Shown piece after piece: positions 52,407 through 60,799 of a DNA stretch of 64,000 nt. This DNA is from Mesorhizobium shangrilense (lineage in GTDB: Bacteria; Pseudomonadota; Alphaproteobacteria; Rhizobiales; Rhizobiaceae): NCBI RefSeq assembly GCF_028826155.1, contig NZ_JAQGPN010000001.1, positions 1,555,501 to 1,619,500 of the forward strand, given 5' to 3'. A program made the position numbers and the translations under genes. Within the stretch, counting starts at the first letter, position 1. Each line of letters begins with the position of its first letter. Below the pieces are notes generated by a model that had not been told where the DNA came from, made no database searches, and worked only from the letters and a program-made list of their open reading frames with translations.

Positions 52407-53288
52407 TTACCCGAGGCCGACCAGCCGCCTGACATCCTCTCCGGTGGCGCCGTTCTCCCGCAATTCGTGCAACCCGGTGTCGCGCGAGCTTTTGGACAGC
52501 TTGCGGCCATCATCTCCGAGCATGAGCCTGTGGTGGTAATAGGATGGCTCCGGAAGGCCGAGCAATTCCTGCAAGAGGCGCTGCACCGCGGTGGCGTGGT
52601 AGAGGTCGCGGCCGCGCACGACATGAGTGACCGCCTGGATGGCGTCGTCGAGGACGACCGCCAGGTGATAGCTGGTCGGCACCTCCTTGCGGGCGATGAT
52701 GATGTCTCCCCAGTCCTGGGGGCGCGCAGCGATGGTCGAGCTGCCGGCCAGGGTCTCGTCCGCGAACTCTGTCCAGCCCAGCGATTGGCCGACACGTGCG
52801 ATCGCGGCATCCACATCCAGCCGCCACGCGAAGGGTACGCCCGCGTCGATGCGCCGGCGTCGCTCGCGCCCGGAAAGTCTGCGGTCCACGGGCGGGTAGT
52901 GCGGCACGCCGTCGGGATCGCGCGGCCAGCTCTTGCCGTGGTCGCCGGCTTCCGAGATGTAGGCCCGGATGTCGCTGCGACTCATGAAGGCGGGATAGAC
53001 CAGCTCCGCGCGGATCAGCTTCTTGAGCACGTCGTCATAGTCCGCGAAATGCTCGGATTGCCGGCGCACCGGCTCCTCCCACTGCAGCCCCAGCCAGCGC
53101 AGGTCCTCATAGATCGCAGCCTCGAGTTCCGGCGTGCAGCGCGTGATGTCGATGTCCTCGATGCGGAGCAGGAAGCGTCCGCCCGTGCGCTGCGCCATGT
53201 CGGCGTTGAGGATCGCCGACAGCGCGTGGCCGAGATGCAGCGCGCCGTTCGGGCTCGGCGCGAATCGGAAAACGGGACGTGTCACCAT
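52407..53288 (-). CDS. gluQRS: Glutamyl-Q tRNA(Asp) synthetase
   Basis: The 293-residue protein is a truncated class I synthetase: RFAPSPNGALHLGHALSA carries the HIGH motif, RIEDIDITRC the Glu-binding site, and GRKLSKS the KMSKS equivalent, with no anticodon-binding domain. GluQRS attaches glutamate to queuosine at position 34 of tRNA(Asp). The zinc-binding cysteines of E. coli YadB are replaced (YPAFMSRSDIR instead of a CxC pattern), so the zinc site is probably lost. It links functionally to the queuosine-precursor transporter at 2184-2864. Confidence 0.92.
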   Translation of the reverse strand: MVTRPVFRFAPSPNGALHLGHALSAILNADMAQRTGGRFLLRIEDIDITRCTPELEAAIYEDLRWLGLQWEEPVRRQSEHFADYDDVLKKLIRAELVYPAFMSRSDIRAYISEAGDHGKSWPRDPDGVPHYPPVDRRLSGRERRRRIDAGVPFAWRLDVDAAIARVGQSLGWTEFADETLAGSSTIAARPQDWGDIIIARKEVPTSYHLAVVLDDAIQAVTHVVRGRDLYHATAVQRLLQELLGLPEPSYYHHRLMLGDDGRKLSKSSRDTGLHELRENGATGEDVRRLVGLG

Positions 53289-53361
53289 GTGGCGGGAAAC
53301 GGGTGGCTCTCGTGAACTTGGCGATTGCTACTTTGCCGGCTTGGCGCGAACAAGGCGTGTG

Positions 53362-54039
53362 ATGCGCAGAATCGTGACGCAGGATGATATTTTGGAGGGG
53401 CTGGAGGCCTTGGAACGGCTCGATCCGCGGCTTGCGCCCGTTCGCGCCCGCGCCGGCGACGTGCCATTGCGCCTGTCCGAGCCCGGTTTTGGCAGCCTGG
53501 TCTCCATCATCGTGTCGCAGCAGGTCTCACGGGCGAGCGCGGACGCCATCTTCGGACGCCTGACGGGGCTGCTCGATCCACTGACGCACGACGCGATCCT
53601 CGGCGCACCCGAACAGGTGTTTCGCGAGGCAGGCTTGTCGCGCCCGAAGCAGCGCACGCTGATCGCGCTGTCCGAGGCAGTGCGTGACGGGCTCGATCTT
53701 GGGAACGTCGTCCACCTGGAAGCCGGCGCGGCGATGACGCGGCTAACGGGAGTGCCAGGCATCGGCCCGTGGACTGCCGAGTGCTATCTTCTCTTCGCCG
53801 CGGGCCATCCCGACATTTTTCCGGCGAAGGACGTGGCCCTGCAGAGCGCGGTCGGCCATGCCCTGGGCATCGACCCGAGGCCGGGCGACAAGGCGCTCGG
53901 CCGGCTCGCCGAATCATGGTCGCCCTGGCGAGGCGTCGCGTCGCGGTTGTTTTGGGCGTATTATCGCGAGATGCGCGGCAAAGATGCCGCGCCTCCGGGC
54001 AATCTCCCTGAAAAAAACACAAGGATGGTTGAACTTTAG
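53362..54039 (+). CDS. DNA-3-methyladenine glycosylase II family protein (AlkA-type)
   Basis: The 225-residue protein has the helix-hairpin-helix-GPD motif LTGVPGIGPWTAECYLLFAAG followed by DIFPAKDVALQSAVG, whose Asp is catalytic in AlkA-type glycosylases. SIIVSQQVSRASADAIFGRL is typical of the core domain. It removes alkylated purines in base excision repair. It lacks the N-terminal AlkA extension, as many alphaproteobacterial forms do. ATG at 53362 follows AAGG; longer in-frame starts would overlap gluQRS. Confidence 0.88.
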   Translation: MRRIVTQDDILEGLEALERLDPRLAPVRARAGDVPLRLSEPGFGSLVSIIVSQQVSRASADAIFGRLTGLLDPLTHDAILGAPEQVFREAGLSRPKQRTLIALSEAVRDGLDLGNVVHLEAGAAMTRLTGVPGIGPWTAECYLLFAAGHPDIFPAKDVALQSAVGHALGIDPRPGDKALGRLAESWSPWRGVASRLFWAYYREMRGKDAAPPGNLPEKNTRMVEL

Positions 54040-54135
54040 CAGTTGGTGTGACGCGCAGACCGCTTCACAATCCCGTCATGTAGCGGTTACACTATCAGTG
54101 CCGATTGGTTCGACGCCTTGAGGAGGGCGATTGGA

Positions 54136-54693
54136 GTGACGGTTCACGTATCGCCAGAGGCGTTGCCGGCGCTGGTGCTGAATGCGGACTACCGTCCGCT
54201 CAGCTACTATCCGCTTTCGCTGTGGTCCTGGCAGGATGCGATCAAGGCAGTGTTTCTCGACCGCGTGAACATCGTGGCCGAGTACGAGCACTCTGTATCT
54301 TCGCCCTCCTTCACGATGCGGCTGCCTTCCGTGGTCAGCCTGAAAAGCTATGTGAAGCCGTCGCGCTATCCGGCCTTCACCCGCTTCAACGTATTCCTGC
54401 GTGACCGCTTCCAGTGCCAGTACTGTGGCACGCACGAGGACCTGACCTTCGATCACGTCATACCGCGGCGGTGCGGCGGCGCCACGACGTGGGAAAACGT
54501 CGTCGCGGCCTGCTCGCCCTGCAATCTTCGCAAGGGCGGCCTGATGCCGGCCCATGCCAAGATGTGGCCGGTGCAGAAGCCGTTCCAGCCGACGGTGCAC
54601 GACCTGCACAACAATGGCAGGCTGTTCCCGCCGAACTATCTGCACGAAAGCTGGATGGACTATCTCTACTGGGACGTCGAGCTGGAGCCCTAG
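54136..54693 (+). CDS. HNH endonuclease family protein
   Basis: The 185-residue protein has a zinc-stabilised HNH motif: FQCQYCGTHEDLTFDHVIPR, then GGATTWENVVAACSPCNLRKG, with two CxxC pairs and the metal-binding His. An N-terminal ALVLNADYRPLSYYPLSLWS segment is characteristic of a conserved bacterial HNH group whose biological role is unknown. The GTG at 54136 is chosen, with AGGAGG nine bases upstream. Confidence 0.85.
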   Translation: MTVHVSPEALPALVLNADYRPLSYYPLSLWSWQDAIKAVFLDRVNIVAEYEHSVSSPSFTMRLPSVVSLKSYVKPSRYPAFTRFNVFLRDRFQCQYCGTHEDLTFDHVIPRRCGGATTWENVVAACSPCNLRKGGLMPAHAKMWPVQKPFQPTVHDLHNNGRLFPPNYLHESWMDYLYWDVELEP

Positions 54694-54836
54694 GCGCTTC
54701 TGCCACCTCCAGCGTGGCGGCGAGGCGCGTCTGGCTTCCCGCTTTTGCGGCCTTCACCGACTGGTGCCTCCATGGCAGATTGTTGGCCGCGGGTCATTCC
54801 GCGATCCAGGTCGCTGCCACGTGGGTGTATCTGGTT

Positions 54837-55364
54837 TCATGACGTTTGAAACGCCGAACATCCCTGCTCCAGTGATTGGGCAGCGGCGTCCGCATCGCCC
54901 CAGCCTTCGAAGTCCAGTTGCTTGCCGGCTCCGTGAACGGCAGCCCGAAAGAACTGCTCGATCTCGCCCTGGACACGCGGCGTGATGCTTTCCGTGACAG
55001 GTGCGTAAGGGGCTGCCTGCTTGCAGGGCGCAAGCATGTACCGGTCGTTGGTGATGACCGTGCCGTCGGCATTGGTTTGTCGGACGCGGAGAACGCCCAG
55101 CAGCCTGCATTCGATGATGACGCCGGGCGCGGTTGCTGATTCGTGGATCACCAGACCATCGAGCGGATCGCCATCCTCGCCCTTGGTGGATGGAATGAAG
55201 CCCCAGTCATAGGGATATACCGTTCCTAGCGGAAGCGGCCGCACGTAGATGAACGCTTTGACCTCCGGTTTGTAAGCGAGCTTGCACGTTGATCCGCGCG
55301 GCGTCTCGACGACAAAACGGACGCGGTCCTCGTTGCGTGCTGGAAGTGTGAGAAAGTCGCGCAT
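54837..55364 (-). CDS. ppa: Inorganic diphosphatase (family I-like)
   Basis: The 175-residue protein has the soluble PPase motif DGDPLDGLV with three catalytic Asp residues, an N-terminal VVETPRGSTCKLAYKPE, and YPYDWGFIPSTKGEDG. It hydrolyses pyrophosphate to phosphate. The sequence is more divergent than housekeeping Ppa (DGLV rather than DVLV), so it may be a second, specialised copy. An EcfG-type promoter lies 36-60 bases upstream. Confidence 0.85.
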   Translation of the reverse strand: MRDFLTLPARNEDRVRFVVETPRGSTCKLAYKPEVKAFIYVRPLPLGTVYPYDWGFIPSTKGEDGDPLDGLVIHESATAPGVIIECRLLGVLRVRQTNADGTVITNDRYMLAPCKQAAPYAPVTESITPRVQGEIEQFFRAAVHGAGKQLDFEGWGDADAAAQSLEQGCSAFQTS

Positions 55365-55399
55365 TGGCAGTCCGGCGCTAGCCTCCGAAATCAGGGCAG

Positions 55400-55424
55400 A
55401 AACTCACGATGTCAGTGTCTGTTC
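55400..55424 (-). promoter_or_regulatory. EcfG-type general-stress promoter of the pyrophosphatase gene
   Basis: On the minus strand GGAAC (55424-55420) and AGTT (55403-55400) are separated by 16 bases. This matches the GGAAC-N16-17-GTT consensus for EcfG sigma factors. It lies 36 bases upstream of the ppa start codon. Confidence 0.5.
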
Positions 55425-55541
55425 CCTCGGGGAGCGGAGGCGGCGGCCCGACCCAGACGTCATGCCGAGAGCATCTTTGGCCGAATTGACCTACGTCAGG
55501 TGAATGTTTGTCCGGTAGCTGAGCCAGCACTGCCCGCTAGT

Positions 55542-55736
55542 TCATCCCGCAAGCTGGCGCTCGCTTTTCCGTAAGGCCCGCGCGGCTTCCCTATGCTTGG
55601 CGCTGCTGCGCGCGTGAATGATGTTTCTGGCTTCGACAGCAGCCAGCGCCGAATTCTGGGCAGAGTTGAGCTTTCCCTTCATGAGCGCCAGCGCGCAACA
55701 GTGACGATATGCTTGTTCATATCCGCGCGGGAGCAT
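55542..55736 (-). CDS. Hypothetical small protein
   Basis: The ATG at 55736 follows GGGGAA at good spacing and gives a 64-residue basic, helical protein (KGKLNSAQNSALAAVEARNI, AARALRKSERQLAG). No family is recognised. It overlaps the end of the next upstream gene (stop at 55717), suggesting translational coupling. It may be a real member of the stress cluster or a chance frame. Confidence 0.4.
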   Translation of the reverse strand: MLPRGYEQAYRHCCALALMKGKLNSAQNSALAAVEARNIIHARSSAKHREAARALRKSERQLAG

Positions 55737-56049
55737 TTGATTTCCCCGCACGCGAACGCCCAGGTTCCCTGGGCACTACAGATGAACCCTCAATACTGTC
55801 GACCAGCGCCAACGCCACGGCGCGCGCCTCATAGGTCTCTTCGTTCAACTGCTTCGCGATGACGATCTGCATCAGTGAGTTCAAGATCTCGCATTGTAGG
55901 CCACGGCTAAGAGGACCGTATTCTCGCAGGATCTGCTCTGCGATCTCATTCGCTTCCCCTGTATGGGAGGGAGCGCCCAACCGGATCCTCTCCCTGGCAT
56001 GCCGCGATCCATCCGTCGACGCGATGTATTCAGGCTGTGCGAACAACAT
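55717..56049 (-). CDS. Hypothetical protein
   Basis: The 110-residue protein (ATG at 56049, with GGAG five bases upstream) contains NEIAEQILREYGPLSRGLQ and IAKQLNEETYEARAVALALVD, regular helical segments that look like a genuine product. No family is recognised. It begins 15 bases after the iron-permease-like stop and is probably its operon partner; without the 40-bp duplication next door the two genes would overlap. Confidence 0.5.
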   Translation of the reverse strand: MLFAQPEYIASTDGSRHARERIRLGAPSHTGEANEIAEQILREYGPLSRGLQCEILNSLMQIVIAKQLNEETYEARAVALALVDSIEGSSVVPREPGRSRAGKSNAPARI

Positions 56050-56063
56050 CACTGCTCCGCGGT

Positions 56064-56456
56064 TCAGTTCTCCGCCCTTCCGTGCCGGTCCCTCCTTCCG
56101 CCTCCTTCTCGAGCTGTTCGATCGCTTCTCCCTCCTTCCGCCTCCTTCTCGAGCTGTTCGATCGCTTCCGCGATACGCTTGGGATCTTCGTGTTCGAGAC
56201 CGACGACCTCGTTGCGCGTCTCGCGCAGCGCAAGGATGACTTCGTCGAGTTTGGCGTGAAGCGCAGCGGTGTCGCGATAACCCTGGATCAGCACCACGCC
56301 GGTGATCACGATCGCCAGCATGGAGAGCGCATAGGTGACGACTTCAGTCCAACCGAGTGGAACAAGGGCCGTGCTGACCGCCAGGGCGATCAGCACGAAA
56401 TAGAAACCAGGCGGCTTGGACAGGAAGTCGGCGGTGGAGAAGAGCGCCTTGTTCAT
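56064..56456 (-). CDS. Low-affinity iron permease family protein, frame-altered C-terminus
   Basis: The 130-residue protein has two transmembrane helices (about residues 18-36 and 42-60) and the family segment KLDEVILALRETRNEVVGLEHEDPKRIAEAIEQLEKE, matching the small PF04120 proteins. It is much shorter than yeast Fet4 and its transport role is unproven. A perfect 40-bp tandem duplication (56089-56168) lies in the 3' part. As 40 is not divisible by three, the frame shifts after AEGG and ends with an Arg-rich tail. Without it the frame would continue to about 56030. Confidence 0.75.
   Translation of the reverse strand: MNKALFSTADFLSKPPGFYFVLIALAVSTALVPLGWTEVVTYALSMLAIVITGVVLIQGYRDTAALHAKLDEVILALRETRNEVVGLEHEDPKRIAEAIEQLEKEAEGGRSDRTAREGGGRRDRHGRAEN
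56089..56168. repeat. Perfect 40-bp tandem duplication inside the iron-permease-like gene
   Basis: Bases 56089-56128 are repeated exactly at 56129-56168. Both copies encode EAIEQLEKEAEGG, but in different frames. Perfect identity indicates a recent event, or possibly an assembly artefact. Confidence 0.95.
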
Positions 56457-56477
56457 GACCGTCGCCGCCAATCGAGG

Positions 56478-56999
56478 CTATGCAGCTTCCTGCATCGCCC
56501 GTTCGTTGACGCCGCCCTCGCCGAGGGTCGACAGCGCCTCGTCGGTCGCCTCTTCCTCAGCGAGCGTGGCCTTGAGAAGCTTGGCGGCGTCAGCCATCCC
56601 CATCTGCTCGGCCCAGGCGATCAGGGTGCCGTAGCGAGCAATCTCGTAGTGCTCCACAGCCTGTGCCGCCGCGACAAGCCCAGCGTCGAGCGCGGGCGTT
56701 CCACGGTACTCTTCGAGGACTTCGGTTCCCTCTTCGAGAATCCCGTCGATCGCGGGGCAAGTCTTGCCACGAGCCGCTCTCCCCAGAAGCTCGAAAACCT
56801 GTTCCAGCCTGTCGACTTGGCCTTCCGTCTCGGCCAGATGCTTCTCGAAAGCTGCCGACACTTCTTTTCCCTCGGCTGCCTTCGCCATTTTGGGAAGCGC
56901 CTTGAGGATCTTCTTTTCAGCGTAATAGATGTCCTTGAGACCATCCAGAAAGAGGTTGTCCAACCCCTTTGTGGCGGCGGTGCTGCTTTTGCTTGGCAT
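56478..56999 (-). CDS. Ferritin-like domain protein, YciE/YciF (DUF892) family
   Basis: The 173-residue protein has the DUF892 four-helix bundle: LDNLFLDGLKDIYYAEKKIL, HLAETEGQVDRLEQVFELLG, QAVEHYEIARYGTLIAWAEQ, with Glu/His residues placed for a di-iron site. Such proteins are induced by general and oxidative stress; activity is unsettled. The ATG at 56999 follows GGAGAAAAG. It is upstream of the iron-permease-like gene with 21 bases between. An EcfG-type promoter lies 40-64 bases upstream. Confidence 0.9.
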   Translation of the reverse strand: MPSKSSTAATKGLDNLFLDGLKDIYYAEKKILKALPKMAKAAEGKEVSAAFEKHLAETEGQVDRLEQVFELLGRAARGKTCPAIDGILEEGTEVLEEYRGTPALDAGLVAAAQAVEHYEIARYGTLIAWAEQMGMADAAKLLKATLAEEEATDEALSTLGEGGVNERAMQEAA

Positions 57000-57038
57000 G
57001 AGCTTTTCTCCGAAAAGGTGAGCTGTACTGCGGTCCAT

Positions 57039-57063
57039 AACAGCCTTGGGCGCGGCAGGTTCC
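57039..57063 (-). promoter_or_regulatory. EcfG-type promoter of the DUF892-iron permease operon
   Basis: On the minus strand GGAAC (57063-57059) and TGTT (57042-57039) are separated by 16 bases, matching GGAAC-N16-17-GTT. It lies 40 bases upstream of the start at 56999. Confidence 0.6.
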
Positions 57064-57130
57064 ATCGCGATGCAGAGGTTGCTCTCCCGGCCCCACGGAG
57101 GTGGGGAATGGCCCCACCTCCGCTTGGGGT

Positions 57131-57493
57131 TCAGGACTGCCCGCCCTTGCGGCCGGCTTCGCGTGCGCGTTCGGGGTCATCGGCGAAGTTGCCGCCGCCC
57201 TGCTGATCCCGGCTTTGTCCACGATCGTCCTGGTTCTGCTGACCAGAGCGCTGATCGTCGTCGCCTTGCTGTGATCCGCCGCGCCTGTCTTCGCCTTGCT
57301 GTGATCCGCCGCGCCTGTCGTCGCCTTGCGACTGTTGCCCGCCCTCGCGCCCGGCCTCGGCCGCCAGCTCACGATCCTGCGAAAAGCTGCGCTTCTCGTC
57401 GGGGACGCTCTGCCCGCCCTTCCTGGCGATTTCGCGCTGCTTGTCCTCATCCATCCCGCCGAAGCCGCGATCTGAAGTTCCTTGATTTGTCAT
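57131..57493 (-). CDS. KGG-repeat stress-induced hydrophilic protein
   Basis: The 120-residue protein is highly hydrophilic and contains KGG/stress-induced acidophilic repeat motifs at both ends (REIARKGGQS, AAEAGREGGQQ, AREAGRKGGQS). Between them is a Gln/Gly/Asp/Arg-rich low-complexity core with a 10-residue repeat (GDDRRGGSQQ, GEDRRGGSQQ, GDD...). Such proteins (Con-10/YmdF type) are desiccation- and starvation-induced and probably disordered. The start at 57493 lies 50 bases downstream of a perfect EcfG-type promoter. Confidence 0.85.
   Translation of the reverse strand: MTNQGTSDRGFGGMDEDKQREIARKGGQSVPDEKRSFSQDRELAAEAGREGGQQSQGDDRRGGSQQGEDRRGGSQQGDDDQRSGQQNQDDRGQSRDQQGGGNFADDPERAREAGRKGGQS
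57261..57329. repeat. 30-bp in-frame tandem repeat in the KGG gene
   Basis: A 30-base unit at 57261-57290 recurs at 57291-57320 with one substitution and continues for about nine more bases. It encodes a 10-residue repeat and keeps the frame. Confidence 0.9.
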
Positions 57494-57543
57494 GATCCAG
57501 TCCCTTTCGTTCTTGCGACCCGGGTTTAGGTCGAAGCCACAGC

Positions 57544-57568
57544 AACGGGAGCGATGGGATGCGGTTCC
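57544..57568 (-). promoter_or_regulatory. Consensus EcfG promoter of the KGG-repeat gene
   Basis: On the minus strand GGAAC (57568-57564) and CGTT (57547-57544) are separated by 16 bases, a perfect match to GGAAC-N16-CGTT. The start codon at 57493 is 50 bases downstream. Confidence 0.8.
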
Positions 57569-57719
57569 TGCCGCCGGAGGATCTTTCTTTTTGCGCTTCA
57601 ATGTCATTGTTTATTGACCTTGCGGATCTTCCTGGCCGCGAGGGCTCCGCTCGTCTGGCCTGAGGCCACCGGGCCCTGCCGGCCAGCCAATCCATTGCCG
57701 GCACAAGCGGTGCGCTCTA

Positions 57720-57736
57720 GATCAGGTTCGAACTGA
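57720..57736. promoter_or_regulatory. Palindrome upstream of the Crp/Fnr-type regulator gene
   Basis: ATCAG and CTGAT flank GTTCGAA, giving dyad symmetry about 40 bases upstream of the start at 57778. It resembles Crp/Fnr-type half-sites only loosely. An autoregulatory operator is possible. Confidence 0.3.
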
Positions 57737-57777
57737 TGCGAGCGCGCCGTCGCCGCGCGTAGCTGAGGGCAGTCGTC

Positions 57778-58506
57778 ATGTCCGTGGCCATTCGTCCATT
57801 GATCGATGCCTTGCAACGGTACGACGCTGTGACGGCCGAAGAGCAGGCTGTCATCGAAGCGCTGCCACGCACGGAACGCACCTATGCAAACGGCGCAGAC
57901 ATCGTGTCGGAGGGAGACCGACCGGTCCAAAGCTGTCTTGTGCTGGAAGGCTATGCCATCCGCACTCAAGTTCTCGAGGATGGGGAGCGCCAAATCACGG
58001 CCATTCACATTGCCGGCGATTTTGTCGACTTGCCCAGCCTGTTGTTGAAGACGATCGATCATGGCGTCGCCCCGCTGGGGCCATGCCGGGTGGCGTTGTT
58101 CCCCCATGACGCCCTGCGTCAGCTGACCGACCATCAGCCGCATCTTACCCGCCTGCTGTGGCTCTCAACGTTGGTCGATGCCGCCATCCATCGAAACTGG
58201 ATAGCAGGCATGGGTCGACGCCTGGCCATCGATCATCTCGCGCATTTTGTGTGCGAACTCTATACGCGGCTCCAGAGCCGAGGCCTTGTGGATGGTTTTT
58301 CGTTCCCCTTTCCGGCGACGCAAGCGGAGCTGGGGGACATCCTCGGCTTTTCGACGGTTCACGCGAACCGGACACTCCAGGACCTTCGCAAGCTGGGCCT
58401 TGTTCGTTGGGAAGCGGGCAGGATCACGGTTGAAGACTACGACGAACTGGCGGCGCGATCCGGCTTCAACCCCGCCTATCTCAACCTGCAGCGCGAGCCG
58501 CGTTAG
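57778..58506 (+). CDS. Crp/Fnr family transcriptional regulator
   Basis: The 242-residue protein has an N-terminal cyclic-nucleotide-binding-fold domain (about residues 30-120; SCLVLEGYAIRTQVLEDGERQI) and a C-terminal winged helix (FPFPATQAELGDILGFSTVHANRTLQDLRKLGLV). The iron-sulphur cysteines of Fnr are absent, so the effector is unknown. It lies between the KGG and catalase genes in the stress cluster and may control neighbours. It is divergent from the KGG gene. Confidence 0.88.
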   Translation: MSVAIRPLIDALQRYDAVTAEEQAVIEALPRTERTYANGADIVSEGDRPVQSCLVLEGYAIRTQVLEDGERQITAIHIAGDFVDLPSLLLKTIDHGVAPLGPCRVALFPHDALRQLTDHQPHLTRLLWLSTLVDAAIHRNWIAGMGRRLAIDHLAHFVCELYTRLQSRGLVDGFSFPFPATQAELGDILGFSTVHANRTLQDLRKLGLVRWEAGRITVEDYDELAARSGFNPAYLNLQREPR

Positions 58507-58600
58507 CCGGCTGTTTTCCGACATCCCTCCGGCCAAGCCTCATCTCGTGCCTTGGCCGATGCCCCATGTGTCGCCACGCAGCACGCCGTGAGGCATTCCG

Positions 58601-58625
58601 GGAACGAAACCCCCTGCGCCGCATT
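58601..58625 (+). promoter_or_regulatory. EcfG-like promoter of katE
   Basis: GGAAC (58601-58605) and CATT (58622-58625) are separated by 16 bases; the -10 differs from CGTT by one base. It lies 45 bases upstream of the katE ATG. Confidence 0.5.
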
Positions 58626-58669
58626 GTGAAAACACGCGCCCTTGCGCCTCTCTCCTGAAGGAAACAGAC

Positions 58670-60781
58670 ATGGCCAAAACGTCGATGCGGTCGCCTGACG
58701 GGCGAGCAACCATTCACGATCAGAGATTGGAACGTGGCCAAGGTGGAGAACTCCATCAGGTGGCGGAGGGCGACGTCCCGGTGATGACCACCGCCCAGGG
58801 CGGCCCGGTCGCTGATGATCAGAACACCTTGAAGGTCGGCGCACGCGGGCCGACGCTCATCGAGGACTTTCATTTCCGCGAGAAGATCTTCCATTTCGAC
58901 CACGAACGCATCCCTGAGCGCGTCGTGCACGCACGCGGCTACGGGGCGCACGGGTTCTTTGAAACCTACGAGTCCCTGGCCGCTTACACGCGGGCCGACA
59001 TCTTCCAGCGCCCCGGCGAAAGGACCCCGGTTTTCGTCCGTTTCTCTACGGTGGCCGGCTCCAAGGGTTCCTTCGATCTCGCCCGCGACGTACGCGGCTT
59101 CGCCGTCAAGTTCTATACCAAGGAAGGCAACTGGGATCTGGTCGGGAACAACATTCCCGTCTTCTTCATCCAGGACGCCATCAAGTTTCCCGACGTCATC
59201 CATTCGGTGAAGCCGGAGCCTGACCGCGCCTTCCCCCAGGCGCAGTCGGCGCATGACAATTTCTGGGACTTCATCAGCCTGACGCCGGAATCGATGCACA
59301 TGATCATGTGGGTGATGTCGGACCGGGCAATCCCGCGCTCCTTCCGATTCATGCAGGGCTTCGGCGTTCACACCTTCCGGCTGGTCAACGCCAAGGACGA
59401 ATCCACTTTCGTGAAGTTCATCTGGAAGCCGAAGCTCGGCATGCAGTCCGTGGCCTGGAACGAAGCGGTCAAGATCAACGGAGCCGACCCCGACTACCAT
59501 CGGCGCGACCTGTGGGAGGCGATCCAGTCGGGCAACTTCCCCGAATGGGAACTGAATCTGCAGCTCTTCGACCAGGACTTCGCCGACAGCTTCGATTTCG
59601 ACGTCCTCGATCCCACCAAGATCATTCCCGAGGAGGTGCTCGAGCCCATTCCGGTCGGGCGTCTGGTTCTCGACCGCATGCCCGACAATTTTTTCGCTGA
59701 GACGGAGCAGGTCGCGTTCATGACACAGAACGTTCCCCCTGGCATCGACTTCTCGAACGATCCGCTGCTGCAAGGCCGGAATTTTTCCTATCTCGATACC
59801 CAGCTGAAGCGGCTCGGAAGCCCAAACTTCACCCACATTCCGATCAACGCGCCGAAGTGCCCGTTCCATCACTTCCAGCAGGACGGTCACATGGCGATGC
59901 GCAATCCAGTCGGCCGTGCAAACTACCAGCCGAACTCATGGGGCGAGGGGCCAAGGGAAAGTCCGCTTCACGGGTTCTCCACGTTCGCGAACCCCGAGGA
60001 GGGGCCGAAGGTTCGCCTGCGGGCGGAGAGCTTCGCCGACCACTACAGCCAGGCGCGGCAGTTCTTCATCAGCCAGACCGACGTCGAGCAGCGCCATATC
60101 ATCATGGCGCTGACTTTCGAGCTCAGCAAATGCGAGAACCCGGCCATCCGCGAGCGCATGGTCGCGCACCTGCTCAACATCGATGAGACCCTCGGCAAGG
60201 CGGTGGCCGACAGGCTGGGCATCGCAGAACTGCCCGAGCCGGCCGACGCCGCAGTCCAGACGCGCGACGACCTTCCTCCGTCGCCGGCCCTGAGCATCCT
60301 CGAGAACGGGCCTGGCAGCTTTGAGGGCCGTAAGGTCGGAGTGCTGGTCAGCGAGCAAGCAGACGCCAGCCTGCTGAAAGAATTGCAGGCGGCGATCGAG
60401 GCGGAGGGCGCCGTCATGGAAGTGATCGCAGCCAAGGTGGGCGGCGTCGAGGCTTCCGACGGCAGTTGGATTGCCGCCAGGCACATGATCGACGGCGGGC
60501 CGTCGGTGTTGTTCGATGCGGTTGCACTGGTGCTGACCGGGCCCGGGGCCGAGCGCCTGGTGAACGAAGCCACCGCCCGGGATTTCGTGGCCGACGCGTT
60601 CGCCCATTGCAAGTTCATCGCTTTCACGACCGAGGCGACGCCGCTGATGGAAATGGCGGGAGTCGATCCGGAGGCGGATGAGGGCATGATTCCGCTCGAC
60701 GATGGGGGAGCCGTCGCCGAGTTCATGCAAGCCTGCCGGGAACTGAGATTGTGGTCGCGGGAAGGCAGCGTCAAACTCTAG
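58670..60781 (+). CDS. katE: Catalase, large-subunit (KatE/HPII type)
   Basis: The 703-residue protein has the heme catalase core with catalytic His in [19 protein letters not shown], Asn in [14 protein letters not shown], and the RxFxY heme-Tyr motif in [17 protein letters not shown]-terminal flavodoxin/GATase1-like domain (from about residue 560; [17 protein letters not shown]) marks the large HPII clade. It decomposes hydrogen peroxide in the cytosol and is stationary-phase/stress-linked. A GAAGGA ribosome site lies upstream. The isochorismatase gene follows 18 bases downstream. Confidence 0.95.
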   Translation: MAKTSMRSPDGRATIHDQRLERGQGGELHQVAEGDVPVMTTAQGGPVADDQNTLKVGARGPTLIEDFHFREKIFHFDHERIPERVVHARGYGAHGFFETYESLAAYTRADIFQRPGERTPVFVRFSTVAGSKGSFDLARDVRGFAVKFYTKEGNWDLVGNNIPVFFIQDAIKFPDVIHSVKPEPDRAFPQAQSAHDNFWDFISLTPESMHMIMWVMSDRAIPRSFRFMQGFGVHTFRLVNAKDESTFVKFIWKPKLGMQSVAWNEAVKINGADPDYHRRDLWEAIQSGNFPEWELNLQLFDQDFADSFDFDVLDPTKIIPEEVLEPIPVGRLVLDRMPDNFFAETEQVAFMTQNVPPGIDFSNDPLLQGRNFSYLDTQLKRLGSPNFTHIPINAPKCPFHHFQQDGHMAMRNPVGRANYQPNSWGEGPRESPLHGFSTFANPEEGPKVRLRAESFADHYSQARQFFISQTDVEQRHIIMALTFELSKCENPAIRERMVAHLLNIDETLGKAVADRLGIAELPEPADAAVQTRDDLPPSPALSILENGPGSFEGRKVGVLVSEQADASLLKELQAAIEAEGAVMEVIAAKVGGVEASDGSWIAARHMIDGGPSVLFDAVALVLTGPGAERLVNEATARDFVADAFAHCKFIAFTTEATPLMEMAGVDPEADEGMIPLDDGGAVAEFMQACRELRLWSREGSVKL

Positions 60782-60799
60782 AGATCCGGGGGGCGACGC

